From assembly GCF_047302425.1 (NCBI RefSeq), contig NZ_CP154855.1, forward strand, positions 1,798,001 to 1,862,000: a DNA stretch of 64,000 bases, in the 5' to 3' direction. The DNA comes from Oceanitalea sp047302425. Lineage in GTDB: Bacteria > Actinomycetota > Actinomycetes > Actinomycetales > Actinomycetaceae. Shown here one piece after another: positions 39,374-47,894 of this stretch. The translations under genes and the position numbers were made by a program. The notes under the pieces were generated by a model. That model was not told where the DNA came from. It did no database searches and saw nothing but the letters and a program-made list of their open reading frames with translations. Numbering within the stretch: position 1 is the stretch's first letter; the number at the start of each line of letters is the position of its first letter.

Positions 39374-41260
39374 GTGATCCGGCGCCTCGCTCTCGTCAGT
39401 GCCCTGCTTCTCCTCACCGCCTGCTCCGGCTCCGACGACGACGGGCTCGACGACGCCGCCTCCGGCCTCGCCGCGGCGCTCGCGGACCGCACGCTGGACG
39501 GCGTCACGCTCACCGACCCGGCCGGCGCTGACGCCGCCGTCGAGCAGCTCGCGCCGCTGGCCGACTACGAGCTCACGGTCGAGGCCGGCGAGGTGACCCG
39601 CGGCGAGGAGGACGACGCGAGCGTCGAGCTCGCGTGGACCTGGACCATCGAGGACCACGAGTGGGCCTACACGACGAGCGCCGAGCTCGTGGAGCAGGAG
39701 GAGGGCTGGGCGCTCGCGTGGGACCCCGCCGTCCTCGCCCCGGAGCTCACCGCCGACGAGCGCCTCGAGGTCGTGCGCACCCTGCCCGAGCGGGCCGCCG
39801 TCCTCGGCGCGAACGACGAGCTCATCGTCACCGAGCGTCCCGTCGGCCGCTACGGCCTGGACAAGACGCTCGTCGAGGAGGCCGAGGTGGGCCAGCGCGC
39901 CGAGGAGGTGGCCACCGCCCTGGGTGTCGACCCGGCCGCCTTCCGCGAGCGCGCCGAGTCGATGGGCCCGCGCGCCTTCGTCGAGGCGATCGTGCTGCGT
40001 CCCGAGGACGTCGAGGGCACGGTGGCTCCCGGCTTCACCGACATCCCCGGCGCCCGCGTCGTCCAGGACGAGATCCCGCTGGCCCCCACCCGCGAGTTCG
40101 CCCGGGAGCTGCTCGGCCGCGTCGGGCCGGCGACGGCGGAGGTCGTCGAGGCCTCCGAGGGCCGCGTGCGGGCCGGCGACGAGGTGGGCCTGTCGGGCCT
40201 GCAGGCCGCCTTCGAGGACCAGCTGCGCGGCACCCCGGACATCGAGGTGGCCGCCGTCGGCGCCGGCGACGCCCGCCGCACCCTCTTCACCGCCGAGGGC
40301 ACCGAGCCGCAGGACCTGCGCCTCACCCTCGACCTCGGCGTGCAGACCGCCGCCGAGCAGGTGCTCTACTCCAGCCCGGACACGCAGGACTCGGCCAGCG
40401 CGATCGTCGCGCTGCGGCCCTCCACCGGCGAGGTCCTCGCCGCAGCGAACGGCCCGGGCAACGGGGGCCTCAACGCGGCGACCGCGGGCCAGTACGCCCC
40501 GGGCTCCACCTTCAAGGTCGTCACCTCCCTCGCCCTGCTGCGCGCCGGCCTCGCCCCCGAGGACGTCGTCACCTGCTCGCCCAGCCTCACCGTGGACGGC
40601 CGCGAGTTCACCAACTACGACGACTACCCGGCCTCCGCGCTCGGCGAGGTGCCCTTCCGCACGGCCCTGGCCCACTCGTGCAACACCGCGCTCATGTCCC
40701 AGCGCGACCTCCTCGACGACGGCGACCTCGCCGCCGCTGCCGAGGCACTGGGCATCGGGGTGGAGCGCGAGCTCGGCTTCCCGGCCTACCTCGGCCAGGT
40801 CCCCGCCCCGGAGAGCGAGACCGAGCAGGCCGCCTCGCTCATCGGCCAGGGCCGCGTGCTCGCCAGCCCGCTGGCGATGGCGACGGTCGCGGCGTCGGTC
40901 CAGGCAGGCCACGCCGTCGTCCCCCAGCTCGTCGCGGACGCGGACGACGGGCCCGCAGCCGCCGAGCCGGCCCGGCCGCTCACCGAGGAGGAGGCCGCCC
41001 AGCTGCGCGAGCTCATGGGCGCCGTCGTCAGCGAGGGCTCGGGCATCCTCCTCGCCGACGTCCCCGGCGAGCCCGTCCTCGCGAAGACCGGCACCGCCGA
41101 GTTCGGCAACCCCGACGAGAGCGGCGCGCACGAGACCCACACGTGGATGGTCGCCGCGCAGGGCGACCTCGCCGTCGCCGTCTTCGTCGAGACCGGCGTC
41201 TCCGGCGCCCAGACCGCCGGCCCGCTCCTCGAGCAGCTGCTCACCACCCTGGCCCGCTGA
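39374..41260 (+). CDS. Class B penicillin-binding lipoprotein with NTF2-like domain
   Basis: The 628-residue protein is a D,D-transpeptidase for peptidoglycan crosslinking. It has a lipobox LTAC (cysteine 17), an NTF2-like (MecA_N-type) domain to about residue 130, and a PBP dimerisation domain. The transpeptidase domain has SxxK (GSTFK, serine 378), SCN at 435-437 and KTG at 571. Most class B PBPs are anchored by a helix rather than lipid; the lipoprotein form with MecA_N resembles low-affinity PBPs. The GTG start at 39374 is preceded by a weak AATACT element seven bases upstream. It is a single gene. Confidence 0.9.
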   Translation: MIRRLALVSALLLLTACSGSDDDGLDDAASGLAAALADRTLDGVTLTDPAGADAAVEQLAPLADYELTVEAGEVTRGEEDDASVELAWTWTIEDHEWAYTTSAELVEQEEGWALAWDPAVLAPELTADERLEVVRTLPERAAVLGANDELIVTERPVGRYGLDKTLVEEAEVGQRAEEVATALGVDPAAFRERAESMGPRAFVEAIVLRPEDVEGTVAPGFTDIPGARVVQDEIPLAPTREFARELLGRVGPATAEVVEASEGRVRAGDEVGLSGLQAAFEDQLRGTPDIEVAAVGAGDARRTLFTAEGTEPQDLRLTLDLGVQTAAEQVLYSSPDTQDSASAIVALRPSTGEVLAAANGPGNGGLNAATAGQYAPGSTFKVVTSLALLRAGLAPEDVVTCSPSLTVDGREFTNYDDYPASALGEVPFRTALAHSCNTALMSQRDLLDDGDLAAAAEALGIGVERELGFPAYLGQVPAPESETEQAASLIGQGRVLASPLAMATVAASVQAGHAVVPQLVADADDGPAAAEPARPLTEEEAAQLRELMGAVVSEGSGILLADVPGEPVLAKTGTAEFGNPDESGAHETHTWMVAAQGDLAVAVFVETGVSGAQTAGPLLEQLLTTLAR

Positions 41261-41266
41261 GCCGGC

Positions 41267-42262
41267 TCAGACGAGGGAGCGCTCCTCGAGCGCCGCGGCC
41301 AGCTCCGCACCGGTGTACCCGGCGTGGAGGAGCACGTGGAGCAGCAGCCGCGCCTTGCGCCCGGACAGCTCCCCGGCCATGAGCACCCCCGCCTCGATGA
41401 GCTGCGCCTCCGAGCCGATGTACCCGTAGGTGGCCCGTCCCGTGCCCCCGCGCAGCGTGCGGGAGGCGACCACGACGACGACGCCGTCACCCACCGCCGT
41501 CGCCAGCTCGCGCGAGGTGGCCGCGGAGACGTGGCCGAGCCCGCTGCCGTCGACGACGAGGGCGCGGAAGCCGGCGGTGAGGAGCGCGCGGACCATGCGG
41601 CCGTCGTCGGCGAGGGGCGCCTCGACGAGCGCGACGTCCACCGGCCCCGCCTCGGGCGGCGGCAGCGGGGCGGGCCGGACGGGGACGGGGGAGGAGAAGC
41701 GGGCCCGGCGCTCCTGCACCCGCCCCACGGGACCGAAGCCGGGGGAGGTGAAGGTGTCGAGCGCCGTCGAGCTCTCCTTGGTCACCCGCGCGGCGAGGTG
41801 GATCTCGTCGTTGAGGACGACAAGGACGCCGCGCTCGCGCGCCTCCGGGGCGAGGGCGACGCGCGCGGCGGCGAGGAGGTTGGCGGGCGCGTCGGTGCCG
41901 GTGAGGTCAGCCTGGCGCATGGCGCCGGTGACGACGAGCGGCTCGGGCCGGTCCCACACGAGGTCGAGGAGGTAGGCCGTCTCCTCGAGCGTGTCGGTGC
42001 CGTGGGTGACGACGACGCCGCGCGCGCCGTCGTCCACCTGCGCCCGGGCCCAGGTGAGGGCCGCGAGGACGTCGGCGACGTCGACGGAGGCCGAGGGTTT
42101 GGTGCACACGGAGGTGGCCAGGACGGCGGCGAGCTCGGCGAGCTCGGGGACGCCGCGGACGAGGTCGACGGCGTCGAGGCGCGGCTGGGCGGTGGCGTCC
42201 GGCTCGGGGGCGGTCATCGCGATGGTCCCGCCCATCGCGGCAACGGCGAGGATCGGCTGCAT
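41267..42262 (-). CDS. L-asparaginase
   Basis: The 331-residue type I/II-like asparaginase hydrolyses asparagine to aspartate and ammonia. The catalytic threonine is in MGGTIAM near the start, and the second conserved block is VVVTHGTDTLEETAYLLDL. VTGAMRQADLTGTDAPANL and YGYIGSEAQL complete the pattern. No signal peptide is seen, so it should be cytosolic. The gene is convergent with the PBP gene (6-bp gap between stops). Confidence 0.88.
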   Translation of the reverse strand: MQPILAVAAMGGTIAMTAPEPDATAQPRLDAVDLVRGVPELAELAAVLATSVCTKPSASVDVADVLAALTWARAQVDDGARGVVVTHGTDTLEETAYLLDLVWDRPEPLVVTGAMRQADLTGTDAPANLLAAARVALAPEARERGVLVVLNDEIHLAARVTKESSTALDTFTSPGFGPVGRVQERRARFSSPVPVRPAPLPPPEAGPVDVALVEAPLADDGRMVRALLTAGFRALVVDGSGLGHVSAATSRELATAVGDGVVVVVASRTLRGGTGRATYGYIGSEAQLIEAGVLMAGELSGRKARLLLHVLLHAGYTGAELAAALEERSLV

Positions 42263-42316
42263 CCGCCCAGGATGTCACCCGCGCCCGGCGCCGCCCGACC
42301 GGCCCCCACCCCCTTC

Positions 42317-42337
42317 GCCGAGAGTCGGATTCTCCGC
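42317..42337. repeat. Dispersed motif copy
   Basis: GCCGAGAGTCGGATTCTCC followed by GC lies in the 125-bp divergent gap between the asparaginase and CueP genes. It differs from the consensus at one base. Confidence 0.8.
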
Positions 42338-42387
42338 GGGACCAAGGGCCCGGGACGAGCAGCGGGCGCCTCCCGCACACTCGACAT

Positions 42388-42963
42388 ATGGCACGATTCT
42401 CGCCCGCCGTGGCCGCCACCGCCGCGCTGCTGCTCACCCTGTCCGCCTGCTCCGACCCCGCGGAGGAGAGCGCCGCGGCCCCGGAACCCGCACCGCTGCT
42501 CGCCGAGTACGGCCTCGACGGGATGAGCGGCAGGGAGATCGTCGACCACCTGGACCGGCTCGGCGGGGCGGACCGCCCCACTGAGCTCATGGCCTCCGTG
42601 CGCCCCGACGAGCTGCTCGTCTCCGACGGCACCGAGGAGCTCGCCGTCGCGCTGCCCGAGGACGAGTTCTACCTCTCCGTCGCGCCCTACGTCGACGCGA
42701 GCCACGAGTGCTACTTCCACTCGCTCACCACCTGCCAGGGCGAGCTCGCCGAGGCGGACATCGAGGTGACCTTCACGACGGCCGACGGCGAGGTGCTCCT
42801 CGAGGAGGCGACGACGACCTTCGCCAACGGCTTCGCCGGCTTCTGGCTGCCGCGCGACGTCGAGGGCGTCCTCGAGGTCACCCACGACGGCCGCACCGGT
42901 GAGGTCCCGGTCGCCACCGGCGAGGAGGACCCGACCTGCCTGACGACGCTCCAGCTGACCTGA
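42388..42963 (+). CDS. CueP-family metal-binding lipoprotein
   Basis: The 191-residue protein has a lipobox LSAC (cysteine 21) and the CueP fold, with the metal-binding region HECYFHSLTTCQGEL and a third cysteine near the C-terminus (DPTCLTTLQLT). CueP was described as a periplasmic copper protein in Salmonella, where it passes copper to superoxide dismutase. Here it would sit on the outer face of the membrane. No other copper gene is adjacent. Confidence 0.85.
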   Translation: MARFSPAVAATAALLLTLSACSDPAEESAAAPEPAPLLAEYGLDGMSGREIVDHLDRLGGADRPTELMASVRPDELLVSDGTEELAVALPEDEFYLSVAPYVDASHECYFHSLTTCQGELAEADIEVTFTTADGEVLLEEATTTFANGFAGFWLPRDVEGVLEVTHDGRTGEVPVATGEEDPTCLTTLQLT

Positions 42964-42992
42964 CTCCGCTCGCCGGGTGCCCGGCGCGGTCC

Positions 42993-43004
42993 TAGCGTGG
43001 GCGC
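42993..43004 (+). promoter_or_regulatory. Leaderless-type -10 element (TAGCGT)
   Basis: TAGCGT, then GGGCGC, then the ATG at 43005. Confidence 0.55.
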
Positions 43005-43208
43005 ATGAGCGAGCAGCCCAGCGGCACCATCAAGGACCCCGAGGACTGGACCACCGGCGAGGAGCCCGCCACGGGAGCCCAGCTCAGCTACCTCGGCACC
43101 CTCGCCCGCGAGGCCGGCCGGGAGGTCCCGGGGAACCTCACCAAGGCGCAGGCGTCCAGCCTCATCGACGAGCTCCAGCAGGGCAGCGAGCGCGTCAGCG
43201 GGGACTGA
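43005..43208 (+). CDS. DUF3072 small protein
   Basis: The 67-residue protein contains KDPEDWTTGEEPATGAQLSY and ELTKAQ-type sequence (NLTKAQASSLIDELQ), matching DUF3072. Proteins of this kind are small, cytosolic and of unknown role. It is transcribed from a leaderless-type promoter, and its last 14 bp overlap the 3' end of the oxygenase gene on the other strand. Confidence 0.8.
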   Translation: MSEQPSGTIKDPEDWTTGEEPATGAQLSYLGTLAREAGREVPGNLTKAQASSLIDELQQGSERVSGD

Positions 43209-44079
43209 CCTCCTCGGCGGTGGGGGTGGCGCCCAGGCCGCCGAGCACCCACCGCAGGCCCCGGGTCGCCGCCTGGCCCGCGGCGACGCCGAGCGTGGCG
43301 TCGCGGCGCGGGCGGTCGGGCAGGCGGAGCGGCTCGCGCGCCCAGCGGGGCAGGGTCGCGACGGCGGCGCGCCCGATGAGGGCGTAGCCCGCCCGTGCGG
43401 GGCCGGTGACCGGTGGGCGGTGGAGCAGGAACTGCGCCGCCTCCAGCGCCTCGGGCGTCGAGCGCAGCTCGGGGCGGTAGCGCTCGAGGGCGGCGACGAG
43501 CTCGGCATGCGTCGTGGGCACCGACTCCCCGCCGAGGCGCCGGGCGACGCCTGCGGCCTGGCCGATGTACGCGTCCGTCTCCGCGGGCGTCAGCGGGCGC
43601 GCGCCGAAGCGCTGGTGGGCGGTGAGGAAGCTGTCGACCTCGGCGACGTGCACCCAGATGATGAGGTGGGGGTCGTCGGCGCGGTAGGGGACGCCGTCCG
43701 TCGTCGTCCCGGAGATGTGCCGGTGCACGGCGCGGACGACCGCCACGGCCCGCTCGGCGTCCTCCACCCGCGCGTAGGTGGTCTCGGCGAGGAAGGTGCT
43801 CGTGCGGGCCAGCCGGCCCCAGGGGTTGGTGCGGTAGTCGGAGTGCTGGGCGACTGCCGCCATGGCGAGCGGGTGGAGCGACTGGAGGAGCAGGGCACGC
43901 AGGCCGCCGACGTACATCGACGCGTCCCCGTGGACGCGCTGGATGGGGGAGTTCGGCTCGAACCAGCGCTCGCCGGGCTCGCCGTGGATGCGCCGGCGCG
44001 CGTCGTGGGCCTCCGGGCCGGCGACACGTGCGAGCAGCAGGTCGCTCAGCCGCCTGCGGGCCGCGTGCACGGGGGTCAT
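43195..44079 (-). CDS. Oxygenase MpaB family (DUF2236) protein
   Basis: The 294-residue protein carries the MpaB/Lcp-type signature: SPIQRVHGDASMYVGGLRAL, LLLQSLHPLAMAAVAQHS, NPWGRLARTSTFLAETTYAR and PHLIIWVHVAEVDSFL. Related proteins include the latex-clearing oxygenase Lcp, a b-type haem enzyme. The histidines in LHP and HVAEVDSF are the likely cofactor ligands. A CACACT hexamer lies seven bases before the ATG. The substrate is unknown. Confidence 0.85.
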   Translation of the reverse strand: MTPVHAARRRLSDLLLARVAGPEAHDARRRIHGEPGERWFEPNSPIQRVHGDASMYVGGLRALLLQSLHPLAMAAVAQHSDYRTNPWGRLARTSTFLAETTYARVEDAERAVAVVRAVHRHISGTTTDGVPYRADDPHLIIWVHVAEVDSFLTAHQRFGARPLTPAETDAYIGQAAGVARRLGGESVPTTHAELVAALERYRPELRSTPEALEAAQFLLHRPPVTGPARAGYALIGRAAVATLPRWAREPLRLPDRPRRDATLGVAAGQAATRGLRWVLGGLGATPTAEEVSPR

Positions 44080-44197
44080 GCCCACCAGTGTGCGTGACCG
44101 CGGCCCGCCCGTCGTGACCGGGCGGCGTGCACGACGCCCCGACGGCGCGGACGGGCGGTCCTGCGCCTCCGGGGCGACGGTCGGGAGCGGGAGCGGC

Positions 44198-44641
44198 TCA
44201 GCGGCGGGTGGTGCCCCGGGTGTCGTCGACCCGGCGGCGGGGCCACAGCGCGATGGCGAGACCGGCGACGACGCTGGCGATGTGCAGCCAGTTGTCGGCC
44301 CAGTTGATGTTGAGGATGTTGGTGTCGGGGTCGTCCACGACGAACAGGCCGTAGACGAAGGTGGCGCCGTACCCGATGGCGAGCAGCCACCCGTAGGTGC
44401 GGGCGCGCGAGTCGCTGCTCCACAGGACGAGGCCCGCGACTCCGATGATGATGTGGACGATGTTGTGCAGCGGGTTGATCGCGAAGCCGAGCAGCGTCTG
44501 GTCGTGGTTGTGCTCGGTGAAGCCGTCGAATCCGGTGACGAAGAAGCCGGCCACGCCGACCAGGGCGTAGACGACACCGATGACCAGCGCGAGGTACTGG
44601 TGTGGTCCCCGGGTACGTGCAGCAGTGCTGGGCTGAGCCAT
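44198..44641 (-). CDS. DUF4383 membrane protein
   Basis: The 147-residue protein has four hydrophobic helices and the DUF4383 signature LLGFAINPLHNIVHIIIG with NINWADNWLHIASVVAGL. Family members are small integral membrane proteins of unknown role, often stress-induced. The 118 bp between it and the oxygenase gene hold no gene. Confidence 0.85.
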   Translation of the reverse strand: MAQPSTAARTRGPHQYLALVIGVVYALVGVAGFFVTGFDGFTEHNHDQTLLGFAINPLHNIVHIIIGVAGLVLWSSDSRARTYGWLLAIGYGATFVYGLFVVDDPDTNILNINWADNWLHIASVVAGLAIALWPRRRVDDTRGTTRR

Positions 44642-44711
44642 GGTTCACCCTCCAGTTCAGGTCGAGCCACCAGGCTCCACCACACCGCACGCCCCCGCAC
44701 GCCGGGGTGCC

Positions 44712-45044
44712 TCAGGTGGCGGACCGGGCGCCGTCCCCGCTCTCCCGGATGGCGATGACCTCACCGAGGCGGGTCACCTCGAGGAGGAAGCGGACGAGGT
44801 CGGGCGGGTCGACGAAGGTCGTGGCGCGCTGACCTGCCGTGAGCCGGGCGAGGCTGGCGAGGGCCAGGGAGTCCATGAAGGTGACCGCGCGGGTGTCGAC
44901 CTCGACCGGAAGGTCGCGCGAGCGGGCCTCGGTGACGGCGCGCTCGAGCTCACCCTCCATGACGGCGTCGACCTCACCGCCCAGCTCGAGCAGGACGCTG
45001 TGGGGGCGCGTACGTACCCGAACCCAGCCTGCCGTTCCGTTCAT
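44712..45044 (-). CDS. STAS-domain protein (anti-sigma-factor antagonist-like)
   Basis: From the ATG at 45044, which has GGGGGA upstream, the 110-residue protein has a STAS fold: VRTRPHSVLLELGGEVDAVM, VEVDTRAVTFMDSLALASLA and TTFVDPPDLVRFLLEV. The serine of the phosphorylatable MDS segment is present. It may bind an anti-sigma kinase. No partner kinase is adjacent, but the DUF4383 gene, of a family often stress-induced, lies next to it. Confidence 0.8.
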   Translation of the reverse strand: MNGTAGWVRVRTRPHSVLLELGGEVDAVMEGELERAVTEARSRDLPVEVDTRAVTFMDSLALASLARLTAGQRATTFVDPPDLVRFLLEVTRLGEVIAIRESGDGARSAT

Positions 45045-45213
45045 GACGTCCCCCAACGCCGTGCGACCGTTCCCGTGAGGGTGATCATGGCACGGACGCG
45101 GACACGCGGGCCCCCACTTGTACCCGTGTCTCAGCGGTCATCGGCCGGCACGACTGCGGCGCGGTCCGCGCGCGTCGCTGCCCGGCGCGACGGTGACGCG
45201 TTCATGCACAAGG

Positions 45214-45234
45214 CGTGGACAAGTATGTGGATAA
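45214..45234. other. Two DnaA-box-like sites
   Basis: On the minus strand TTATCCACA (45234-45226) is a perfect DnaA box, and TTGTCCACG (45222-45214) is one base off the actinobacterial form; starts are 12 bp apart. They lie in the 264-bp divergent gap between the STAS and SDR genes, which contains no other gene I can see. No dnaA, dnaN or gyrB is near, so this is not an origin. Confidence 0.4.
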
Positions 45235-45308
45235 GGGTGGCCCCGGCGCGCGGCGCCCCCGTCCCCGGCCTAGCGTGTCCGGCACCCACACCAGCACCGG
45301 GAGGACCC

Positions 45309-46106
45309 GTGTCAGCTACCCAGTCGGACCACCCCCTCGCCGTCGTCACCGGCACCTCGAGCGGCATCGGCCGTGAGGTCGCCATCCTCCTCGCCGAGCA
45401 GGGCTACGACCTCGTCGTCTGCGCGGAGGACGAGGCCGTCGCCACCGCCGTCCCCGCGCCCCCGGGCCTCAGCGTCGAGGCGGTCCGGGCGGACCTGTCC
45501 ACCTACGACGGCGTGGAGGACCTGGTCGATGCGATCGGCGACCGCGACGTCGACGCGCTCGTCCTCAACGCGGGCATCGCCGTCGGCGGGAGCTTCGTCG
45601 AGACCTCCCTCGACGACGACCTCACGCTCATCGGGCTCAACGTCACCGCCAACGTCCACCTCGCCAAGCGCCTCCTTCCCCGGATGGTCGCCGCGGGACG
45701 CGGGCGCGTCCTGATCACCGGCTCGGTCACGAGCATGATGCCGGGCCCCTACTACGCGACCTACAGCGCCTCCAAGGCCTTCCTCCTCAACTTCGCGCAG
45801 TCGGTCCGCTACGAGCTGAAGGACACCGGCGTCACCCTCACGACGATGATGCCCGGCCCCACCGACACCGAGTTCTTCGCGCGCGCCGACATGGAGGACA
45901 CGCGGGTGGGGCAGAGCGACAGCAAGGACGACCCGGTCCAGGTGGCCCGCGACGGCATCGAGGCGATGCTTGCCGGCAAGGACGACGGCGTCGTCGGCTC
46001 GACCGTGCGCAACACCCTCATGTCGCGCGGTGCCAAGGCACTGCCCGAGCAGGCCAAGGCGGCCACCCAGGCCCGGCTCACCAAGCCCCAGGACCAGGGG
46101 GAGTGA
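45309..46106 (+). CDS. Short-chain dehydrogenase/reductase
   Basis: From the GTG at 45309, behind GGGAGGA, the 265-residue SDR has the cofactor loop VVTGTSSGIGREVA, NAGIAVGG and the catalytic YSASK. NADP(H) or NAD(H) specificity is not clear from sequence. A TAGCGT element lies about 33 bp upstream. The substrate is unknown. Confidence 0.88.
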   Translation: MSATQSDHPLAVVTGTSSGIGREVAILLAEQGYDLVVCAEDEAVATAVPAPPGLSVEAVRADLSTYDGVEDLVDAIGDRDVDALVLNAGIAVGGSFVETSLDDDLTLIGLNVTANVHLAKRLLPRMVAAGRGRVLITGSVTSMMPGPYYATYSASKAFLLNFAQSVRYELKDTGVTLTTMMPGPTDTEFFARADMEDTRVGQSDSKDDPVQVARDGIEAMLAGKDDGVVGSTVRNTLMSRGAKALPEQAKAATQARLTKPQDQGE

Positions 46107-46137
46107 CTCTCGGGCGGCGGGTGCGCCGTCGTCGTCC

Positions 46138-46149
46138 TAGCGTGGACGG
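46138..46149 (+). promoter_or_regulatory. Leaderless-type -10 element (TAGCGT)
   Basis: TAGCGT, then GGACGG, then the ATG at 46150. The element matches that of the DUF3072 gene base for base. Confidence 0.55.
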
Positions 46150-47076
46150 ATGCGAGCCATCGGAGTGACCACGCCAGGGGGACCGGAGCAGCTGGAGGTC
46201 CTCGACCTGCCCCTTCCCGAGCCCGGGCCGGGAGAGCTGCGCATCGCCGTCGTCGCCGCGGCCGTCAACCCGACCGACACGGTGCTGCGCGAGGGCGTCG
46301 GCACCGACGGCCTCGAGCCGCCGTGGGTCCCCGGCATGGACGCCGCCGGCGTGGTCGACGCCGTCGGGGAGGGCGTCGAGCTCGCCCCCGGTGACCGGGT
46401 GGTCGCGATCGTCGACCCGCGCACACCACGCGGCGGCGCGTACGCCGAGCTCGTCGTCGTCCCCGCCGACGGCGTCGCTCGCCTGGCCGACGACGTCGAC
46501 CTCGTCGCCGCGTCCTCCCTGCCGCTCAACGCGCTCACCGCCCGCCACGCCCTGCGGCGCATGCGGGTCCCGCACGCGGGCACCATCGCGGTGACGGGCG
46601 CCGCGGGCGCCGTCGGCGGCTACGCGATCGAGCTGGCCAAGCACGCGGGGCTGCGGGTCGTTGCCGACGCGAAGGAGGAGGACGTCGCCCTCGTCGAGTC
46701 CTTCGGCGCCGACCTCGTCCTGCCCCGCGGGGAGGGCTTCCCCGCCGCCGTCCTCGAGCACGAGCCGGGCGGCGTCGACGCGCTGCTCGACGCCGCCGTC
46801 ATGGGCGCGCCCGTCCTCACCGCGGTGCGCGACGGCGGTGTCGTCGCCTGCGTCCGCCCCTTCGACGGGGAGCCTGAGCGGGGCATCGACGTCTACACCG
46901 TCACCCCCGCCGACTACGTGCACGACGGCGAGGGGCTGGCCGAGCTCGTCGACCTCGCCGTGCGCGGGGTGCTGTCCCTGCGGGTGGCGCGCACCCTGCC
47001 GGCCGAGGACGCCGCCGAGGCGCACCGGCAGCTGGCGGCGGGCGGCACGCGCGGGCGGCTCGTCCTCACCTTCTGA
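46150..47076 (+). CDS. MDR-family NADPH:quinone oxidoreductase-like protein
   Basis: The 308-residue medium-chain reductase has the alcohol-dehydrogenase N-domain (GPGELRIAVVAAAVNPTDTV) and the NADP loop VTGAAGAVGGYAIELAKH. It lacks the catalytic and structural zinc cysteines, so it belongs to the zinc-free quinone oxidoreductase branch. It likely reduces quinones or enones with NADPH in the cytosol. Confidence 0.85.
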   Translation: MRAIGVTTPGGPEQLEVLDLPLPEPGPGELRIAVVAAAVNPTDTVLREGVGTDGLEPPWVPGMDAAGVVDAVGEGVELAPGDRVVAIVDPRTPRGGAYAELVVVPADGVARLADDVDLVAASSLPLNALTARHALRRMRVPHAGTIAVTGAAGAVGGYAIELAKHAGLRVVADAKEEDVALVESFGADLVLPRGEGFPAAVLEHEPGGVDALLDAAVMGAPVLTAVRDGGVVACVRPFDGEPERGIDVYTVTPADYVHDGEGLAELVDLAVRGVLSLRVARTLPAEDAAEAHRQLAAGGTRGRLVLTF

Positions 47077-47123
47077 CGTTGTGCGGCGCGCGGGACGTCG
47101 CCGGCCGCTGGCACGATGGCGCC

Positions 47124-47894
47124 ATGACCCACCCCGTGAGGATCGCCGTCCAGCTCCAGCCCCAGCACGCCGACTACGCCCAGATCCGCGACGCCGTCCT
47201 GCGCGCCGAGGACGCCGGGGCCGACGTCGTCTTCAACTGGGACCACTTCTTCCCCCTCACCGGGGAGCCCGACGGCCAGCACTTCGAGTGCTGGACGATG
47301 CTCGGGGCGTGGGCGGAGCAGACGAGCCGCGTGGAGATCGGCGCGCTCGTCACGTGCAACAGCTACCGCAACCCCGAGCTGCTGGCCGACATGGCCCGCA
47401 CGGTCGACCACATCAGCGGCGGCCGGCTCATCCTCGGCATCGGGGCCGGCTGGTTCGAGCGCGACTACCTCGAGTACGGGTACGACTTCGGCACGGCCGG
47501 GTCGCGGCTGGCCGACCTGTCCGAGGCACTGCCCCGGATCAAGGACCGGTGGGGGAGGCTCAACCCGCCCCCCACCCGTGACATCCCGGTGCTCGTCGGC
47601 GGGGGCGGGGAGCGCAAGACCCTGCGCTACACGGCCGAGCACGCCGACATCTGGCACAGCTTCGCCGACCTCGAGACGCTGCGGCACAAGAGCGCGGTCC
47701 TCGACCAGCACTGCGCCGACATCGGCCGTGACCCCGGCGAGATCGAGCGCTCGGTCGGCGTCAAGGGCAGCCCGAGCGAGAGCGGGGAGGCGCTCGTCGA
47801 GGCCGGTGCCACGCTCTTCACCGTCTCCGCTAGCGGCCCCGACTACGACCTGTCCTCCCTCCGCGACTGGGTAGCCTGGCGCGATGCCCGCTGA
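47124..47894 (+). CDS. F420-dependent LLM-class oxidoreductase
   Basis: The 256-residue protein is a short LLM barrel with VRIAVQLQPQHADYAQIRDA, VVFNWDHFFPLTGEPDGQHF, RVEIGALVTCNSYRNPELLA and GRLILGIGAGWFERDYLEYG, close to TIGR-type F420 reductases. CACGAT lies six bases before the ATG. It is a second F420-type enzyme besides that at 38329. The last 11 bp overlap the DUF368 gene. Confidence 0.85.
   Translation: MTHPVRIAVQLQPQHADYAQIRDAVLRAEDAGADVVFNWDHFFPLTGEPDGQHFECWTMLGAWAEQTSRVEIGALVTCNSYRNPELLADMARTVDHISGGRLILGIGAGWFERDYLEYGYDFGTAGSRLADLSEALPRIKDRWGRLNPPPTRDIPVLVGGGGERKTLRYTAEHADIWHSFADLETLRHKSAVLDQHCADIGRDPGEIERSVGVKGSPSESGEALVEAGATLFTVSASGPDYDLSSLRDWVAWRDAR
47872..47883 (+). promoter_or_regulatory. 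Leaderless-type -10 element inside the LLM gene
   Basis: TAGCCT, then GGCGCG, then the ATG at 47884. It would allow the DUF368 gene to be transcribed independently from within the upstream coding sequence. Confidence 0.45.

Noticed and set aside
45214..45234. Chromosomal replication origin
   Set aside because: Only two boxes, no AT-rich region, and no dnaA, dnaN or gyrB nearby.
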